Source: Ramlibacter terrae
Lineage (GTDB): Bacteria > Pseudomonadota > Gammaproteobacteria > Burkholderiales > Burkholderiaceae_C
Reading direction: 5' to 3'
Assembly (NCBI GenBank): GCA_013127575.1
Contig: CP053418.1
Location: forward strand, 434,001 to 498,000
Length of the DNA: 64,000 nucleotides
Made by a program: the position numbers and the translations under genes. This document shows positions 47,347 through 61,002 of this stretch, one piece after another (the stretch's first letter is position 1; each line of letters starts with the position of its first letter). The notes under the pieces are model-generated. The model searched no databases and was not told the DNA's origin. It was given only the letters and a program-made list of their open reading frames with translations.

Positions 47347-50300
47347 ATGGTAGCGATCGTCAGCGGCAACAGCCTCGGTCTTGGCCAGACCTCGCTCGCA
47401 ACGTTGGGGCAGCACGGGCTGATAGGGACGCCACAGCACGGCCGCAACGGGCAGTCGACGTTCGTCAACGTGGCTACCGGCAACCTGGTGGTGCAGAACC
47501 AGGACGACTACCTCGTGGCCGCAGGCGCCGACATCGCCAGTGTCCGCACATACAACAGCCGCGGGCTGGCGAACGACGACAACGGCGACAACTGGGCCAT
47601 GAGCCTGGGGCGCCGGCCGCTGGAGATCGCCGGCACGCCCAATGCGCTCGGCAGCACCGTCACGCACACGGCGGCGGATGGCGCGGTGGCGATCTACGCG
47701 TTCGACGGACCGACGGAGGCCTATGTGTCGCGTGAAGGCGAGGGCGCCCACGACACCATCAAACTCGCGGGCGGCCGCTACACTGGACGGACGGCAGCAC
47801 CGGCGCCACCGAAAGCTACGACGCGAGTCCCCCGCGCCGGCTGCTGCAGTCGTTCGACGCCAGCGGCAAGGGGTTCAGCTACCAGTACCGTGCCGACGGC
47901 GTACTTCTGGGCGTGACCGCTTCCAACGGCGAGCGGACCATCTACGACTACACGGGCAACCTGCTGCGCGAGGTCCGCACCGAAAGCGCAAGCGGCACGG
48001 TCACCGGAACGCGCGTCCGCTATGCCTACGACAGCGAGCAACGCCTGGCGAAGGTGACGGTGGATCTCTCGCCCGCCGACAACTCGGTGGCAGATGGCAA
48101 GGTGTACGTCACCGAGTACAGCTACCACGGCGCGAGCAAGCGCGTGGCCGGCATCGTGCAGGACGACGGGAGCAAGCTTGCGATCGAGTACGTGCAGGTC
48201 GGGTCCGCGTTCCTCGTGTCGAGCATCACCGACGCGCTCGGCGCGGTGACCCGGTTCACGTACGTGCCTGCGGCCGCCGGGCAACCCGCCCGCACGATGG
48301 TGCAGGACGCGCTGGGCCAGGCAACGATCTACGAAGTCGACGCCGAGGGTCGCCTGAGCCAGGCGATCTCGCCGGGCGGCCTGCGCACCCATGCATTCAC
48401 CTACGACGCGCAGGGAAACGTCAAGACGGCTACCGACGGGGCGGGCGCAACCAGCACCTTCACCTATGACGTCCGTGGCAACCGCACGTTGGAGCAGCAC
48501 GCCGACGGCTCGGTCGTGCGGCGCACGTTCAACGCAAGAAACCTGCTGCTGACGGAGACGGTCGAGGGTCCCGTGCCGCTGACCACGCGGTACATCTACG
48601 ACGCATCGGAGAAGCTGCTTCTCTTTACCGTCAGTGGCGAAGGCCGCGTGACGGGGCACGTGTACGAAGACGGACGCCGCGTTACCAGCGTCGTCTACGG
48701 CGCGGGGTGTTTACCGGCAACGCCTTCACGGAGCCGCTGCTCAGGACATGGGCAGCCGCGCACGTCGCCGCCGAGATGCAGGTCACCACGATGGCCTACG
48801 ACGCGCGCGGTCAGCTCACCACGCGCACCGTCAACGGTGAGGTCGAAACCTTCGTGCACGACCAGGCCGGACGACTGCTGCAACACGTGGCAGCCGGAGG
48901 GGCGGTCACGAGGTACACGTACGACGGCACGGGCCGCGTGCTCACCGCCACCGACGCCGTCAACAACACGACGGCAACCCTGTACCACGACGCCGGCGCC
49001 AAGACCGAGGTCCGGCTGGCGAACGGGCTGGTCTCCACCCGGCCTACGACCGGGCGGGGCGGCTGGTGGCGGTGACGAGTTCAGCCGGCACCAGCGAGCT
49101 GGGAACGACGCGCTACACGTACGACGCTGCCGGCCGCCTGCGCATGACCGCCGACCCCGCGGGAGTCCGCACTGGATGCTGTACGACACGTCCGGCCGCA
49201 AGGTCGCGGATGTCGACGGCAACGGGACGCTGACCGAATACGCGTACAACGCTGCCGGCCTGCTCTCCCGGCAACGCACGTATGCGGCCGCGGCAACCAC
49301 CTCGCTTCTGGTGGACGCGAACGGGGCGCTGCGGGAAACCACGCTCGAACTGCTGCGCCCGCAGTCCAGCAATGCCGACGCACGCGAATGGCGCACCTAC
49401 GACGACGTGGGCCGGCTTGTCGGTCAGGCTTTCGCAATCGGCGCTGGAACCACGGCCTCCGTGACGAAGATGGCATACGACACGGCAGGTCGGCTGGTAG
49501 CGACCACTGCCTATGCCACGTCCATCGCAGCGCCTGCCGATGCCGACGCTTCCTTCTCCACCCCCGTCCCTTCTTCCGACGATCGCGTCACGCGTTACTT
49601 CCACGACGCCGACGGCCTTCGCATCGGCATGCTGGACGCCGAGGGGTACCTGTCCCTCACCAGCTACAACGCAGCGGGCACGGCAGTCGAAGAGGTTACC
49701 CATGCGCGGGCGGTGGATGCCGCGCTGCGCGCCGCCGCACCGCTGGCTGCGATGACCCCTGTCGCGCGATCAGCGGCCGATGCGCGGATCCTCACGTTCT
49801 ACGACGGCAGGGGGCGTACCGTTGCCCGGGTCGACGCCGAGAGCCACCTGACCCGCATGGTCTACGACGCTGCCGGCAACGTGCGCCAAACGGTCCAATA
49901 CGCGGTCAAGGTGGCGGCCACGGTCACGGCGCAGACGCCGATCGAAGCGGCGCGCCCCGAACGAACCACTGCGTCCGACCGGACCACCGACCGCACCTAC
50001 GACGCGCTCGGGCGCCTGCTCAGCGAAACCAGCCCCGAAGGCCTGAAGACCACGTACGCGTATGACGCGGCGGGCCACCTCGTGACCACCGACCGCGCCG
50101 CGAGCGCCGCGGACCGCCGATCGCTGCTGGCGCGCTACGACGTGCTCGGACGCCTCACCGGCGAACTCGCGGGCGAGGGCGCCGCGCTTCTCACCGGCGT
50201 TGCCGACGCGGCGGCCATCGATGCGATCTGGGCTTCGCACGGCATCACCCATGCCTACGACGCCGCCAGCCGCCGGATCTCCAGCGTCGACCAGCTCGGT

Positions 50301-53300
50301 CGCAAGACCTTGTTCTTCTACGACGAGGACGGTGCGCTGACGCACACGGTCGACGCGCGCGGGGGCGTTCGCGAAAGGCGCTATGACGCCCGGGGCCGGT
50401 TGGTGCTCGAGGTCGCCTACGCCAGCACGATCGCCGTTGCCGGCCGGCCGGCGGGACCGATCGCACCGTGCTGCAGTCGCTGATCGATGGAATCGCCGAC
50501 ACAGCCGGGGACAATCGCGTGCGGCATTCCTACGGCGCCGACGGGGCGGAAGCGAAGCGAACCGACGCCATGGGCCAATCCACCAGCTACGCGTACAACG
50601 CGTTCGGCGAAAGGGTCGGCGTGTCGGCTCCGGCAAGCGCCGGGGAGACCTACACGCTGGACAGGCGCGGGCTCCGTGTCCAGACCGAACTGGCGGGGTC
50701 GGGCCTGCTGCTCGTGACGTCCACGGTGTACGACGCCTTCGGCCGGGCCGAGCGGACGGAGGATGCCAATGGCAATGTGCGTACCTACAGCTACGACCGT
50801 TCGGGCCGGCAGGTCGCCGCGCGCGATCCGCTCGGCGGCGGCCGCAGCACCACCTACGACGCCTTCGACCGTGTCCTGACGGAAACCGACGCACGCGGCA
50901 ACATCACCAGCTATGCCTACGACAAGGATGCGCGGTCCATCGCCGTTTCGCGGGCGGGTGCCGGCACCGCGCTCAGCGTGTTCAACGTGCACGGCGAAGT
51001 GGCCACCTCCACCGACGCGAACGGGCACCTCACGACGTACAGCTACGACCGCGACGGCCATGTCCTTACGAAGACCGTCGATCCCGACGGGCTGAAGCTC
51101 AAGACCACCTACAGCTACGACGAAGCGGGGCGCGTCCTGAAGGTGCGCTCGCCCACAGGCAGCCTCACCGAGTACGTATACGACGCACTCGGTCGCCGCA
51201 CGCAGGAAAGGGTCGATCCCGAAGGCCTGGACCTGAAGCACAGCTGGACGTACGACGCCAACGGCAATGCCGTCACCAGCACGGACGCCCGCGGGCTGGT
51301 CACCCGCTACGCCTACGACGCGGCGGGCCGACTGACCTACACCGTCGACCCCGCCGGCAACACGCGGGTGAACAACTACGACGAGGCCGGGCGCGTCATC
51401 CTGACCAAGTCGTATGCGACCCCGATCGACGATCCGAAGGAACTCGGCACGTCCTTCAGCGTGGCCGACGTCAAGGCGCGTGTCACGCGCTCCGCGAGCG
51501 ACCTCGTGGAGTACCGCGTCCTCGACGACGCCGGCCGCGTGCTGGCGACGGTGGACGGAACCGGCGCCGTGGTGGCATACGCCTACGACCGCAATGGCAA
51601 CGTCGTGAAGCGTACCGCCTACGCAGAGCCGATCGCGCTCGACGACTGGACGCGCGGCACGGTGCCCAAGCCGAAGGCCGACGCAGCCCACGACAGCCTC
51701 CGGTCACGGCCTACGACGCGCTCGACCGCGCGGTCTATACCCTGGACGGCACGGGAGCCGTCGTGGAGCTGACGTACGACGCCAACGGCAACGTCCGCGA
51801 GCGCACCGCATACGCCCGCCCGATCTCTCCAGGACGGAGCCGACCGTCGCCGCCATGGCTGCTGCGGTCCAGAAGATCGTCGACGCCGCGAAGCTCGAAG
51901 GCGTCGCGGGGGCCCGGGGCAGCGCTTCACGTACGACGCCGCGAACCGCCTCGTCTACAGCGTCGACGGCACCGGGGCGGTGACCAGGCGCTCGTACGAT
52001 CCCGGCGGCAACCTGGTGCGAACCACCGCCTACGCCGACAAGGTGGGCAGCAGCTCCAGTGCGTCTTCCGTCGTCGCCGGGGACGACGACCGGATCACCA
52101 CAAGGGCCTACGACGCTGCCGACCGCCGGTGCTGGTGGTCGATCCTGCCGGCGCCATGACCGAGACCCAGTACGACGGGGACGGCCATGTCGTTGCGTTC
52201 ACGGCCTATGCGGACCTTGCGAGCGTTGCGAAGGCCACCGCCGCCGCGAGCGTCGCGGCCTTGAAGGCCCCGGTGACACCCGACAGCGCCGTGGACCGCA
52301 CGGTCAGGTATGCCTACGACGACGCGGGCCGCCGCATCTACGAAGTCGACCCGCTGGGCGCGGTCACCGCCACCCAGTACGACGGCACCGGCAACGTGCT
52401 GGCGCGCACGCAGCATGCGCTGGCCATCGGCTCCAGCGCCAGATCGGCAAGCGCCATCGCGGGTGCGATCGAGAAGTCGACTGGCGACCGGAAGCAGTCC
52501 TTCGGGTACGACGCCGCCGGCCGACTGACGGGCACCACCGATGCGCTCGGCACCAAGGAGTCGTTCACGCTCGACGGCGTCGGCCGCAGGCTGGCCTTCG
52601 TCAACGCGGAGGGCGCCGGTGGACGTACACGTACGACGGCGCTGGTCGCCTGCTCACGGAGACCAGCCCCGGGTCTACCTCTCCACTGTGGCCTACGACA
52701 GTGAAAAGAAGGTCCTCGAACTGAAGTCGACCGACCGCGAGGGCATCGTGACGCGCCTCGCGTACGACGCGCTCGGCAACCTGACGCAGCGCACCGAAGC
52801 CGCCGGCCGCGTGGAGGAACGCACCACACGGTACGAGTACGACGCGGCAGGCCGCCAGGTCCGCGTGGTGTTCCCGAAGGTGGGCGTCTACGACCCCACG
52901 GAGGACAACCTGCTCGACGAGTCGGGCGTGCACAAGCGCACGGAAGACCAGGCGCAACTCGAGACGCGCACGTTCTACGACACGTTCGGCAACGCAGTGG
53001 CGGGCGTCGACGTGGGCGGCGGCGTCAGCCAGAAAGCCTATGACGCGCAGGGTCGGCTGGTCTACGACGTCGACGCCATGGGCTACGTGACCGGCTACAA
53101 GCACGACGCCTTCGGACAGGTGATCCGCCTCGCGCGATACGCGGGTGCGATCGAGATCCCGGCTTCGGTCGACGCCGCTTCGGACGCCGCCAGTGCCACC
53201 GAGCTCGCAGCGGCGGTGAAAGCGGAAAACAACAGCCGCGACCGCATCCTCCTCAGCACCTACGACCGGGCCGGCCGGATGGTCGAAACGGTGGAGCCCA

Positions 53301-56300
53301 CGGTGTATGTCTACCAGCACGAACTGGAGGGCGGCGGTCGTGCCGACACCGTCGGCAAGACGGTCAGGCAGGTCTACAACACTTTCGGCGACCTCGTGCA
53401 GGTGGTCACGCCGGGGGCATCGGCGACGCCACCGCGACCACCACGCACTACTACGACCGCGCCGGACGCCGGGTGGCGACGGTCGATGCGCTCGGCTACC
53501 TCACGCGAAACACGTTCGACACCGTCGGCAACCTGCTCAGTTCCACCGAATACGCCAACGCGGTGGCGAAAGGCTGGAGCCGCAGTGATTACGGCAGCAA
53601 GCCGGAGGCATCGGCGGACGACCGCAGGACCGAATACGTCTATGACCGCCTGAACCGCAAGACCGAGGAGACGCGCGTCGCGGTGGAGTTCGGCGCCACC
53701 ACCGACGGCAAATCCGGGACCGGCGATCTCACCACCTCCTATGCGTACGACGCCGTCGGCAACCAGACCGCCGTGAAGGACGCGGCGGGCGGCGTGACGT
53801 ACACCTACTACGACGCCCTCGGTCGCATCCAGGCCGTGGCGGCTCCCAAGCGCGACAACGCTGCCGGCGATGTGATCAAGCCGCTGACCACGTTCCGGCG
53901 CGACGCCCATGGCAAGGTCGTCGTCACCACGGAGTACGCGGCGGGCGCCCAGAGTGCATCCCTCGCCGGCTACGAGACCGACACGCACCGCGACGACCGC
54001 AAGACCTTTGCCTCGTACGACACCCTCGGCCGCAACGTCGTTACCACGGATGCAGCCGGTCACAGCCAGTACCTTTCCTACGACCGCCACGGCAACTGGC
54101 CAAGCAGTGGCAGGCGGTCGTGGGCGACGGCACGACCCGAACCGTCTTCCGGTGAACGCGTACGACAAGCTGGGGCGGCTCCTGCAAACGGTCACGCCCT
54201 CTTCGCGCTGGATCTACAGCGACGGCAACGTCAAGGCCGTGGGGCAGGCGGATGCCGGCCTGGTCAAGATGACCATGACGTACAACAGCTTCGGCGAGAT
54301 GACCAGCAAGGGGCTGGGCTCGGGCGCGCAGGAGCGGTTCGACTACGACGGCCGGCCGCCTCTGGCGCACGAACTCCGGAGACGGCATCTGGCGCGTGAA
54401 CCTGTTCGACCTGCAGGGCAACGTCACTTCGGAAATCCGCAGTTCCGGGGCCGGGCGGGCCAACGAGGACCTGTCCCTCCTGAACGACGCGGGCGAAGCG
54501 GACCGCCTGCGGTACAGCCGCCGCACCGACATCGTCCATGACGCCCTCGGGCGGGTCACGGCGCGGGAGTCCGCCGCCCGGCGGGAGCAGCAGGGTGGGG
54601 TCACGGTCGACCGCCAGGACGTCGACGTCGCTTTCACCGGCGCCGCATGGCTCTTCGACGACCAGCAGATTCTCCAATGGGTCGGCGAGAACCGCATCGA
54701 ACTGCAGTGGAACAACCTCGCCGCGCTCGGTAGCGGTGACGTGAAGGTCACCATCGAGTATCTCTCGGCCGAAACCACGTTCGCCATCGAGCCGGGCGAG
54801 GGTGGCTCCATGGTCACGTACTCCGTCACGCAGGGCGGCGTGCCACGCAAGTTCACCAGCGAGGCGATCACGTCCACTGCCGGCGCCACTGGTACCAAGC
54901 TGACGTGGAAGGAGGACGCCAGGAGTGGTACTCCGGCGGGATCAGCGAGATCACCCGGGTCCTCGTCTACAAGAAGGACGTCAACGGCGTCTGGCGGGCG
55001 GTCGTCGACCGGCGCCCGGCTATGGCGGCAACGTCATCGACCTCGCGGCACCACCCAACCCCGACGCTTCCATCGCGCTCGAACTGCGCAAGGCAGGCAC
55101 CAAGGGCGACGCCGGCTGGTTCACCGTGGGAACTCTCGACTTCGGCGCCGGCCGCCGCTTCGATGCCGACCCGCTGGGGCCCGGCAGCTACGAGTACCGC
55201 GTGCAAGTGAAGACGCCCGGGGAGGACTGGCACGTCACCAGTACCGGTGAAATCGCCTTGACGAGTCCGCCGCTGAACACGATCAGCGCCAGCATGGCCT
55301 ACGGCAAGTCGGGCACCGGCATGTTCAGCTGGAAGGCCCCGGCGGCCGGGTACGGGCAGGACTTCCGCTACCGCCTGGCGGGCGAAACCGGCATCTGGCG
55401 CAGCCTCGACATCGGCACCAAGTCAGGCCTGCAGGTGGTGGACACGGGCGTGCTGGAAAATGGGGACTACGAGTTCGAATTGCTCTGGTCGCGCACCGAC
55501 CACGCGGTTGCCGTGTCGCATGCGGTGGGCACCTTCACCGTAGGCAAGAAGCCCGTGGGCGCCATCTCGAGCAAGCCTGGCAAGGTGGCGATCAGCACGT
55601 CCGAGGGCGGCAAGATCACGCAGGAGCAGGCGATCAACGGCGAGTCGCGCTGGCTCCGGCCCCTCGTGCTGCAGAAGGTCGATCGCTGGGGCAACGTGGT
55701 GGCGATCACCGATCCTCGCTCCACCCGGTGGAAGACCACCTATGCGTACAACGCCAGCAACCAGCTGGTGACCCAGGTCGACCCCGACGTCACGGGTGAC
55801 TGGCAGAGGCGACCACCCGCTACTTCTACGACGAAATGGGGCGGCAGGTGGCGGTGAAGGACGCCAACGGCCACATCAACCGGCAGGTGTGGGACCTCGG
55901 CGGCAATTTGGTACAGGAGCTGCACGCCGACGAGGGCGTGGTGAGCCATCGCTACAACGCCTTCGGCAACAAGACGTCGACCAAGGACGCCGAGGACAAC
56001 CTCGTGACGTACGCCTACGACGACATGGGTCGCATGACCAGCGTGAACAAGGGCAGCGCCCGCGTCTACCGTGTCAAGGGCAACGACAAGGTGGAAGACG
56101 AACGCCGCTCGGTCATCGAAACCTGGACCTACGACGAACTGGGCCAGAAGACCAGCCACACCAACGGCAACGGCGAGACGCTCAAGTATTCCTACGACCT
56201 GCGCGGCAACCTCGTGCAGACGAAGCAGCCCCCGGGGCAAGCGACCCGTTCGGCCTTCGATGCCTTGGGGCGCAAGCTCGCCGAGGTGGACGCCGAGGGC

Positions 56301-59300
56301 GGTTACCGGACCTGGAAGTACGACTACTTCGGCGCCGTGCAGTCGCACAAGGATCTCGGCGGCGGCGATTTCAAGTACACGTACGACAACGCCGGCCAGC
56401 TGGTCCTGCGCAAGAGCACCGACCGCGCCCGGAAATCCAGTACAGCTACGACGCAGCGGGCGGGTCATCCGCATCGAGGACACGGACCGCAACAAGGTCA
56501 CCACCTACGGCTACGACCTCGCGGGCCGCAAGGTGCGCGAAAAGCTGGTCCAGAACCGCACGACCTACCGGGACAACTTCCTTTCGTACGACGCGCAGGG
56601 CCGGCTACGCGACGTGGCCGATGCGCGCGTGCACATCTCCATGGACTACGACGGGGTGGGCAACCGCACCCGCATCAGCACCCGCGTCAACTACCAAGGC
56701 GTCACCAAGGAGGTGACGGACAGCTCGGTCCGCTATTTCACGTACGACGCGATGAACCGCCAGACCGCCGTCGACGCCATCGACGAGAAAGGGACGATCG
56801 GCCCCGACCCGGGGCCACCAGATCGCCTACGACAAGAACGGCAACCGCACCAAGGACGTCGCGTTTCGCAATCGGGTGGCCACGACGGAGAACGTCATCG
56901 AGGGCTATGACGACTACGGAACGGTCATCTACAGCAGCAAGAGCACCACGTTCAAGACTTCCTTCGCCAAGAGCACGGAGACCTACCAGTACGACAACCT
57001 CAACCGGATGACCGGCGTCACGCGCGACGGTGTCCAGATCGACGTACGCCGCTACGACGGCGCTGATCGCGTCATACGGTCGGGCCCCTTCGCGGTGCTC
57101 CCCGGCTACGCGGCTGCGTTGAACGAAGGGGCCGATCCTGCCGCCGCGCACAGCCAGGACGTGCGCATCAACCGCTATGACGACAACGGCAGGCTGATGC
57201 ACCAGACGATCAAGACGAGCGACGGCAAGAAGCTCAAGACGGACATCAGCTGGGATCCGTCGGAGCATGCGGACGATTTCGATAACTACCGCGCGAACGG
57301 CTACGACGACGCCGGCAACGTGCGCAGCTATGTCGTCCGCAGCTACGAAGGCGGAGGCGCCACGGAATACAAGACCGCGCTGGCCAAGTTCGAGGGCTAC
57401 CAGACCCTGACCACCAGCGCCAAGTCGACGGAAAAGGACCCGGGCCGGTGACCCACGAGTACGACGCCAACGGCTTCCTCGTCGGCGTCAAGGACGCCAC
57501 GCAGAACGACAACAACCGCGTCTTCGTCAACGACGCCGAAGGCCGCGTCCTCGCCGCCAAGCAGGAAGGCAACATGCGGCGCCAACTGATCGCCAACGGC
57601 GAGGTGCTGGGGTCCTACGGCGTCGGCGTCGATCGGCTGGAGCCGTCCAGCGGCCGCAACAACACACCGAACTTCGCCAACTTCGCCGACTTCAACTTCG
57701 GCTACGCCCCCGTCAGCGCCAGCTACCCGTCGGCGTCGCCCGGCGCGTACCAGGTTCAGAGTGGCGACTCGCTCCGGGGCATCGCACAGTCCGCCTACGG
57801 CGACAGCAGCCTCTGGTACCGGATCGCCGAAGCGAACGGCCTCTCCTCCAGCAGCGACCTGCGGGCCGGCCAGACCATCAACATCCCCAACCGCGTCGGC
57901 ACGATCAGCAACAACAGCACGACGTTCAAGCCTTACGACCCCAGCGCGATCGTTGGGGACACGACGCCGAACATGCCGACGCCCTCGAGTGGGGGCGGGT
58001 GTGGTGGGGTGGGGCAGTTGTTGATGGTGGTGGTGGCGGTGGCAGCCACCATCTTTACTGCCGGAGTACTGGCGCCCGCCATGACTTGCTGGCCACGGGA
58101 ACGGCTACCTTCAGCGCAACGATGGCTGCGGGAATGAGCGCTCTGGCGTCTGGAAGCATCGGCTTCGTTGGCGGTGCGATAGCTGCTGGCGTGGGCGCTA
58201 TTGCAAGCCGGTGGTCGGGCTAGCCACCGGAACCATCGACAAGTTCAACTGGAAAGGTGTAGCGCTCAGTGCTATTTCGGGCGGGGTGAGCTCGGGTGTG
58301 GCATCAGCAGCTACTCCGGGAAGCATTCTTGCCGAGCCCGTGGTCCGAGGTGCCGCCGTGAACGCTGCGGCACAAGGCATCGGCGTTGTTACGGGACTTC
58401 AGAAAAGCTTCAACTGGCGCGCAGTGGCGGCGAGCGCCGTTGGGGCAGGCGTCGGAGATGCTGTCGGGAGCGGGGTGGGAAGTGCATTCAAGTCAATGGG
58501 CTTCGAGCTCGGGGCCGACCTTGCGAGCCGAGCGGCCGCCGGGTTTGCAGGCGGACTGACGACCGCGGTGTTGGGCGGTGGGCGGGTGAGCGTGCAGCAG
58601 GTTGCGGTGGATGCGTTTGGGAATGCACTGGGGAGCAGTCTCGCGGATTCAATGACCGACAGCCCGACGCGAGTCATCGGCGCAGGTAGGGCCTCTGATC
58701 CTGAGAGCGCCGGCCACGGGTTTAGGCTGACGCAGGCCCGGGCCGATGGGTGGGGTCCGAGGTTCAACGTGGCCGATCCTCTTAGCCGGTCTTCTTTGAA
58801 TCTCTTTGCTGGCGGCACGCCCAAGCTGAGCGCCTACCGGGGCACGTATGACGATGAAGCCGCCTTCAGCACGCCAGTCGAGGACCACAGGCCATATGTG
58901 GTTGGGCGGCCGTTGCCTGCAATGGCGCCGGTTTCGCGTGGAGCGTTGCCCGAGCCGAGTCTGGACAGTACGTCTACGGCCGCATCCTGCAGGCGATGGA
59001 CAGCATTCCGGAAAACCTCGACCGCATGGGCGAAGACACGAGCACGTCCAATGCCCTGCGCTTTGCCGTCGCCATTGTGCGCAATCCGGCCACATGGATT
59101 CCCGGTGCGGTCAAGGGACTTGCCGGGGTAGGCGGGTACGCGTTCGATTCGCAGTTCCGAAGCCAGATCAACACTGGCGTCGGTGACTTCTTCGGCAATG
59201 ATCCAGTTGGTACGTCTAAGGCTGCGGCGACGCGATACTGGGATGAAAACTCGGGCCTTGAGATCGCGCGGAACACATTCAACTTGGTGGCTGGTGGCTT

Positions 59301-59994
59301 GATCGGCACACCGCTTGCCAAGCTGCCCGGCTTGGCTCTGGGTGAGACGGCTTCCCTGATTGGCAAAGCTGGTGAGACGGGATTGCGCTGGTCGCAGCGT
59401 CTTAGCGACTACAGCTTCGAGGCGGTGTCAGTGCCCAGCATGCGCTACCAAGCAGGTGCTATTGGACTGACATTGCGCAACCTGCGTGCCGAAGTGACGC
59501 AGATGTTGCCCGAGGGGTTCGAGCTGCAGCGCATCAGCCGCAGCGGCGCGGCGATCGTGCGATACGGCGACGACACCTACTACTCCGTGCCCAAGTCTCA
59601 GTACTCGCTCATCTCCGAGCTGCGCGCGATGGACACAATGGGGAACACGTTTGCGGAGCGCGTCCAGCCCATTGCGAATCGCTTCAATGCAGCAAGTCAC
59701 CTAAGCGACGAACAAACGCTAAGGCTGAGCTTGACCCCAGAAGGCTGGCTGAAGAACAAGTTCCTGAGCGCGTACAAGGGCTCCTATGTCCACTCGGAAT
59801 TTGCTGAAGCATTGCCCCGTATCGCCGGTGGGTCGGCTTACCGCTACAGCACTGTGGGCCCCGACGTGGTCAGTCGGCTTGGTGGCACGGGCCTCAAGTA
59901 CGAGATCACGCAGCTCACGCCCTCTTTGAATGCGATCTACTCGCATACGAGAAAATACCCTGACCAGCTGCTGCGCTACGTGACCTACAGGTGA
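47347..59994 (+). CDS. Giant YD-repeat (Rhs-like) polymorphic toxin with LysM domain
   Basis: About 4,200 aa once frameshifts are mended. Order: an N-terminal module (NVATGNLVVQNQDDYLVAAGADIASVRTYNSRG); dozens of YD repeats (YDAAGRL, YDALGR, YDANGN types) from about 47.9 to 57.5 kb, expected to form a beta-shell; a LysM domain at about 57748-57892 (YQVQSGDSLRGIAQ...AGQTINIPN); a hydrophobic stretch at 58.0-58.1 kb (GQLLMVVVAVAATIFTAG); an Ala/Gly-rich region to about 58.7 kb; and a C-terminal module ending GLKYEITQLTPSLNAIYSHT-RKYPDQLLRYVTYR. No Sec leader or PAAR domain is seen. At least a dozen frameshifts, mostly at CCWGG. A separate gene overlaps its stop, as for toxin-immunity pairs. Export route unknown. 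Confidence 0.88.
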
Positions 59995-60620
59995 TGAACA
60001 TGACCTATCAACTTAGTGAGACAAGCGAGATTCGCGGACAGGACCTCGTTGGAGAAACGCTGGTCCTGTCCGAGAACGAGTGCCGCGGATTGATTGACTG
60101 CACGTTCTCTTCCGGCACGCTAAAGCTGGCGCAGTCAAAAAGGTCGCCGATCATTCTGCGCAGCACGGTGATAGATAGCGATGTCATCGCTGTTAAGCGC
60201 CAGAGGGAGTTCCGATTCTTCAGAGCCCGTTTCATTACCTGCCGTTTCCACGGCGTGTTCAGCGGCATCGACTTCGGCCGTACGGATGACACGGAGTCTG
60301 ACGAGGACTTCGGTGCCGTCGAGGGCTGTGATTTCACCGATGCGACCTTGGATGGCTGTCGATTCTTCGACGTCGAGGTTGCAACTCTGAGATTCCCTCG
60401 CCAAGAGCATGCTGTGATCCCGGAGCCGTACAAGCGCGCGGGGGATGTTGCGGCTATTGATTGGCCCGGTCATCTTGGAAAGTACATGGAGATCTGCACC
60501 AACAAGCCCGAGTCACTGAAGGCAACCGTGGTTCACATCCCTTCGCTTGCGCGCTTGGTGCAGTGCACGGAGGAAGAGATCAAGGCTGCCTTTGACAGCT
60601 TCGGCGGCTTGCAGATATAG
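59994..60620 (+). CDS. Candidate immunity protein for the YD-repeat toxin
   Basis: 208 aa (203-aa form from the second ATG at 60000). The start overlaps the toxin stop as TGATGA, so translation is coupled. The middle part has pentapeptide-like, beta-helix-like spacing (LIDCTFSSGTLKL; FRARFITCRFHGVF; VEGCDFTDATLDGCRFF), and the C-terminal third is helical (LARLVQCTEEEIKAAFDSF). No signal peptide, so it would act in the cytoplasm. I do not recognise a named Imm family. Lower GC than the core genes, in common with the toxin C-terminus, suggests the pair moves as a unit. Immunity is inferred from position. Confidence 0.7.
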   Translation: MNMTYQLSETSEIRGQDLVGETLVLSENECRGLIDCTFSSGTLKLAQSKRSPIILRSTVIDSDVIAVKRQREFRFFRARFITCRFHGVFSGIDFGRTDDTESDEDFGAVEGCDFTDATLDGCRFFDVEVATLRFPRQEHAVIPEPYKRAGDVAAIDWPGHLGKYMEICTNKPESLKATVVHIPSLARLVQCTEEEIKAAFDSFGGLQI

Positions 60621-60659
60621 CTTCTTCAGCAGGGAGCGTCAATCGAGGTCGGATTCCAC

Positions 60660-60887
60660 TTATTCGCCGCTGCCGTGTGGCCGGCGCCAGCGTCCGATTT
60701 TGATGAGCTCGATATCCTTCTTCAGCAGCTCGTTGATAAGGGTGGAGAGTTCCACTCCCTTGGCGCTGGCCAGCCGGCGAGCTGATCCGTGCACTTGGCG
60801 CTCGAAGTAAGCGGGCAAATGCAGATCCCCGCCGGGCTGGTGAAGCTGTCCGCGCTTGCCGACGGAGAAGTCGATCTTTGCAGGCAC
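60660..60887 (-). CDS. Small possible ribbon-helix-helix/antitoxin-like protein
   Basis: 75 aa from a GTG start. The segment LHLPAYFERQVHGSARRLASAKGVELSTLINELLKKDIELI resembles an RHH DNA-binding pattern: a short strand, then a helix-turn-helix with the typical KGVELSTLINELL. No toxin gene is adjacent on that strand. It lies between the immunity gene and tRNA-Arg, and may be a remnant of a mobile insert. Family assignment is tentative. Confidence 0.5.
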   Translation of the reverse strand: MPAKIDFSVGKRGQLHQPGGDLHLPAYFERQVHGSARRLASAKGVELSTLINELLKKDIELIKIGRWRRPHGSGE

Positions 60888-60926
60888 GTCACCGTCGGGA
60901 TACGCTCGACCGGGCTCCCGAAAATC

Positions 60927-61002
60927 TGGTGCGGCTGGCGGGGATCGAACCCACGACCCTTGGCTTCGGAGGCCAATACTCTATCCACTGAGCTACAGCC
61001 GC
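60927..61002 (-). tRNA. tRNA-Arg (CCG)
   Basis: 76 nt on the minus strand with encoded CCA. Acceptor GCGGCTG pairs with CAGCCGC, the anticodon loop is CTCCGAA (CCG), and the T loop is TTCGATC. It borders the accessory toxin region, and tRNA genes are frequent integration sites. Confidence 0.96.

Noticed and set aside
47900..57500. Repeat arrays in the toxin gene as a CRISPR or satellite
   Set aside because: The repetition is at protein level (YDxxGR motifs at variable spacing). There are no constant-length repeats with unique spacers.
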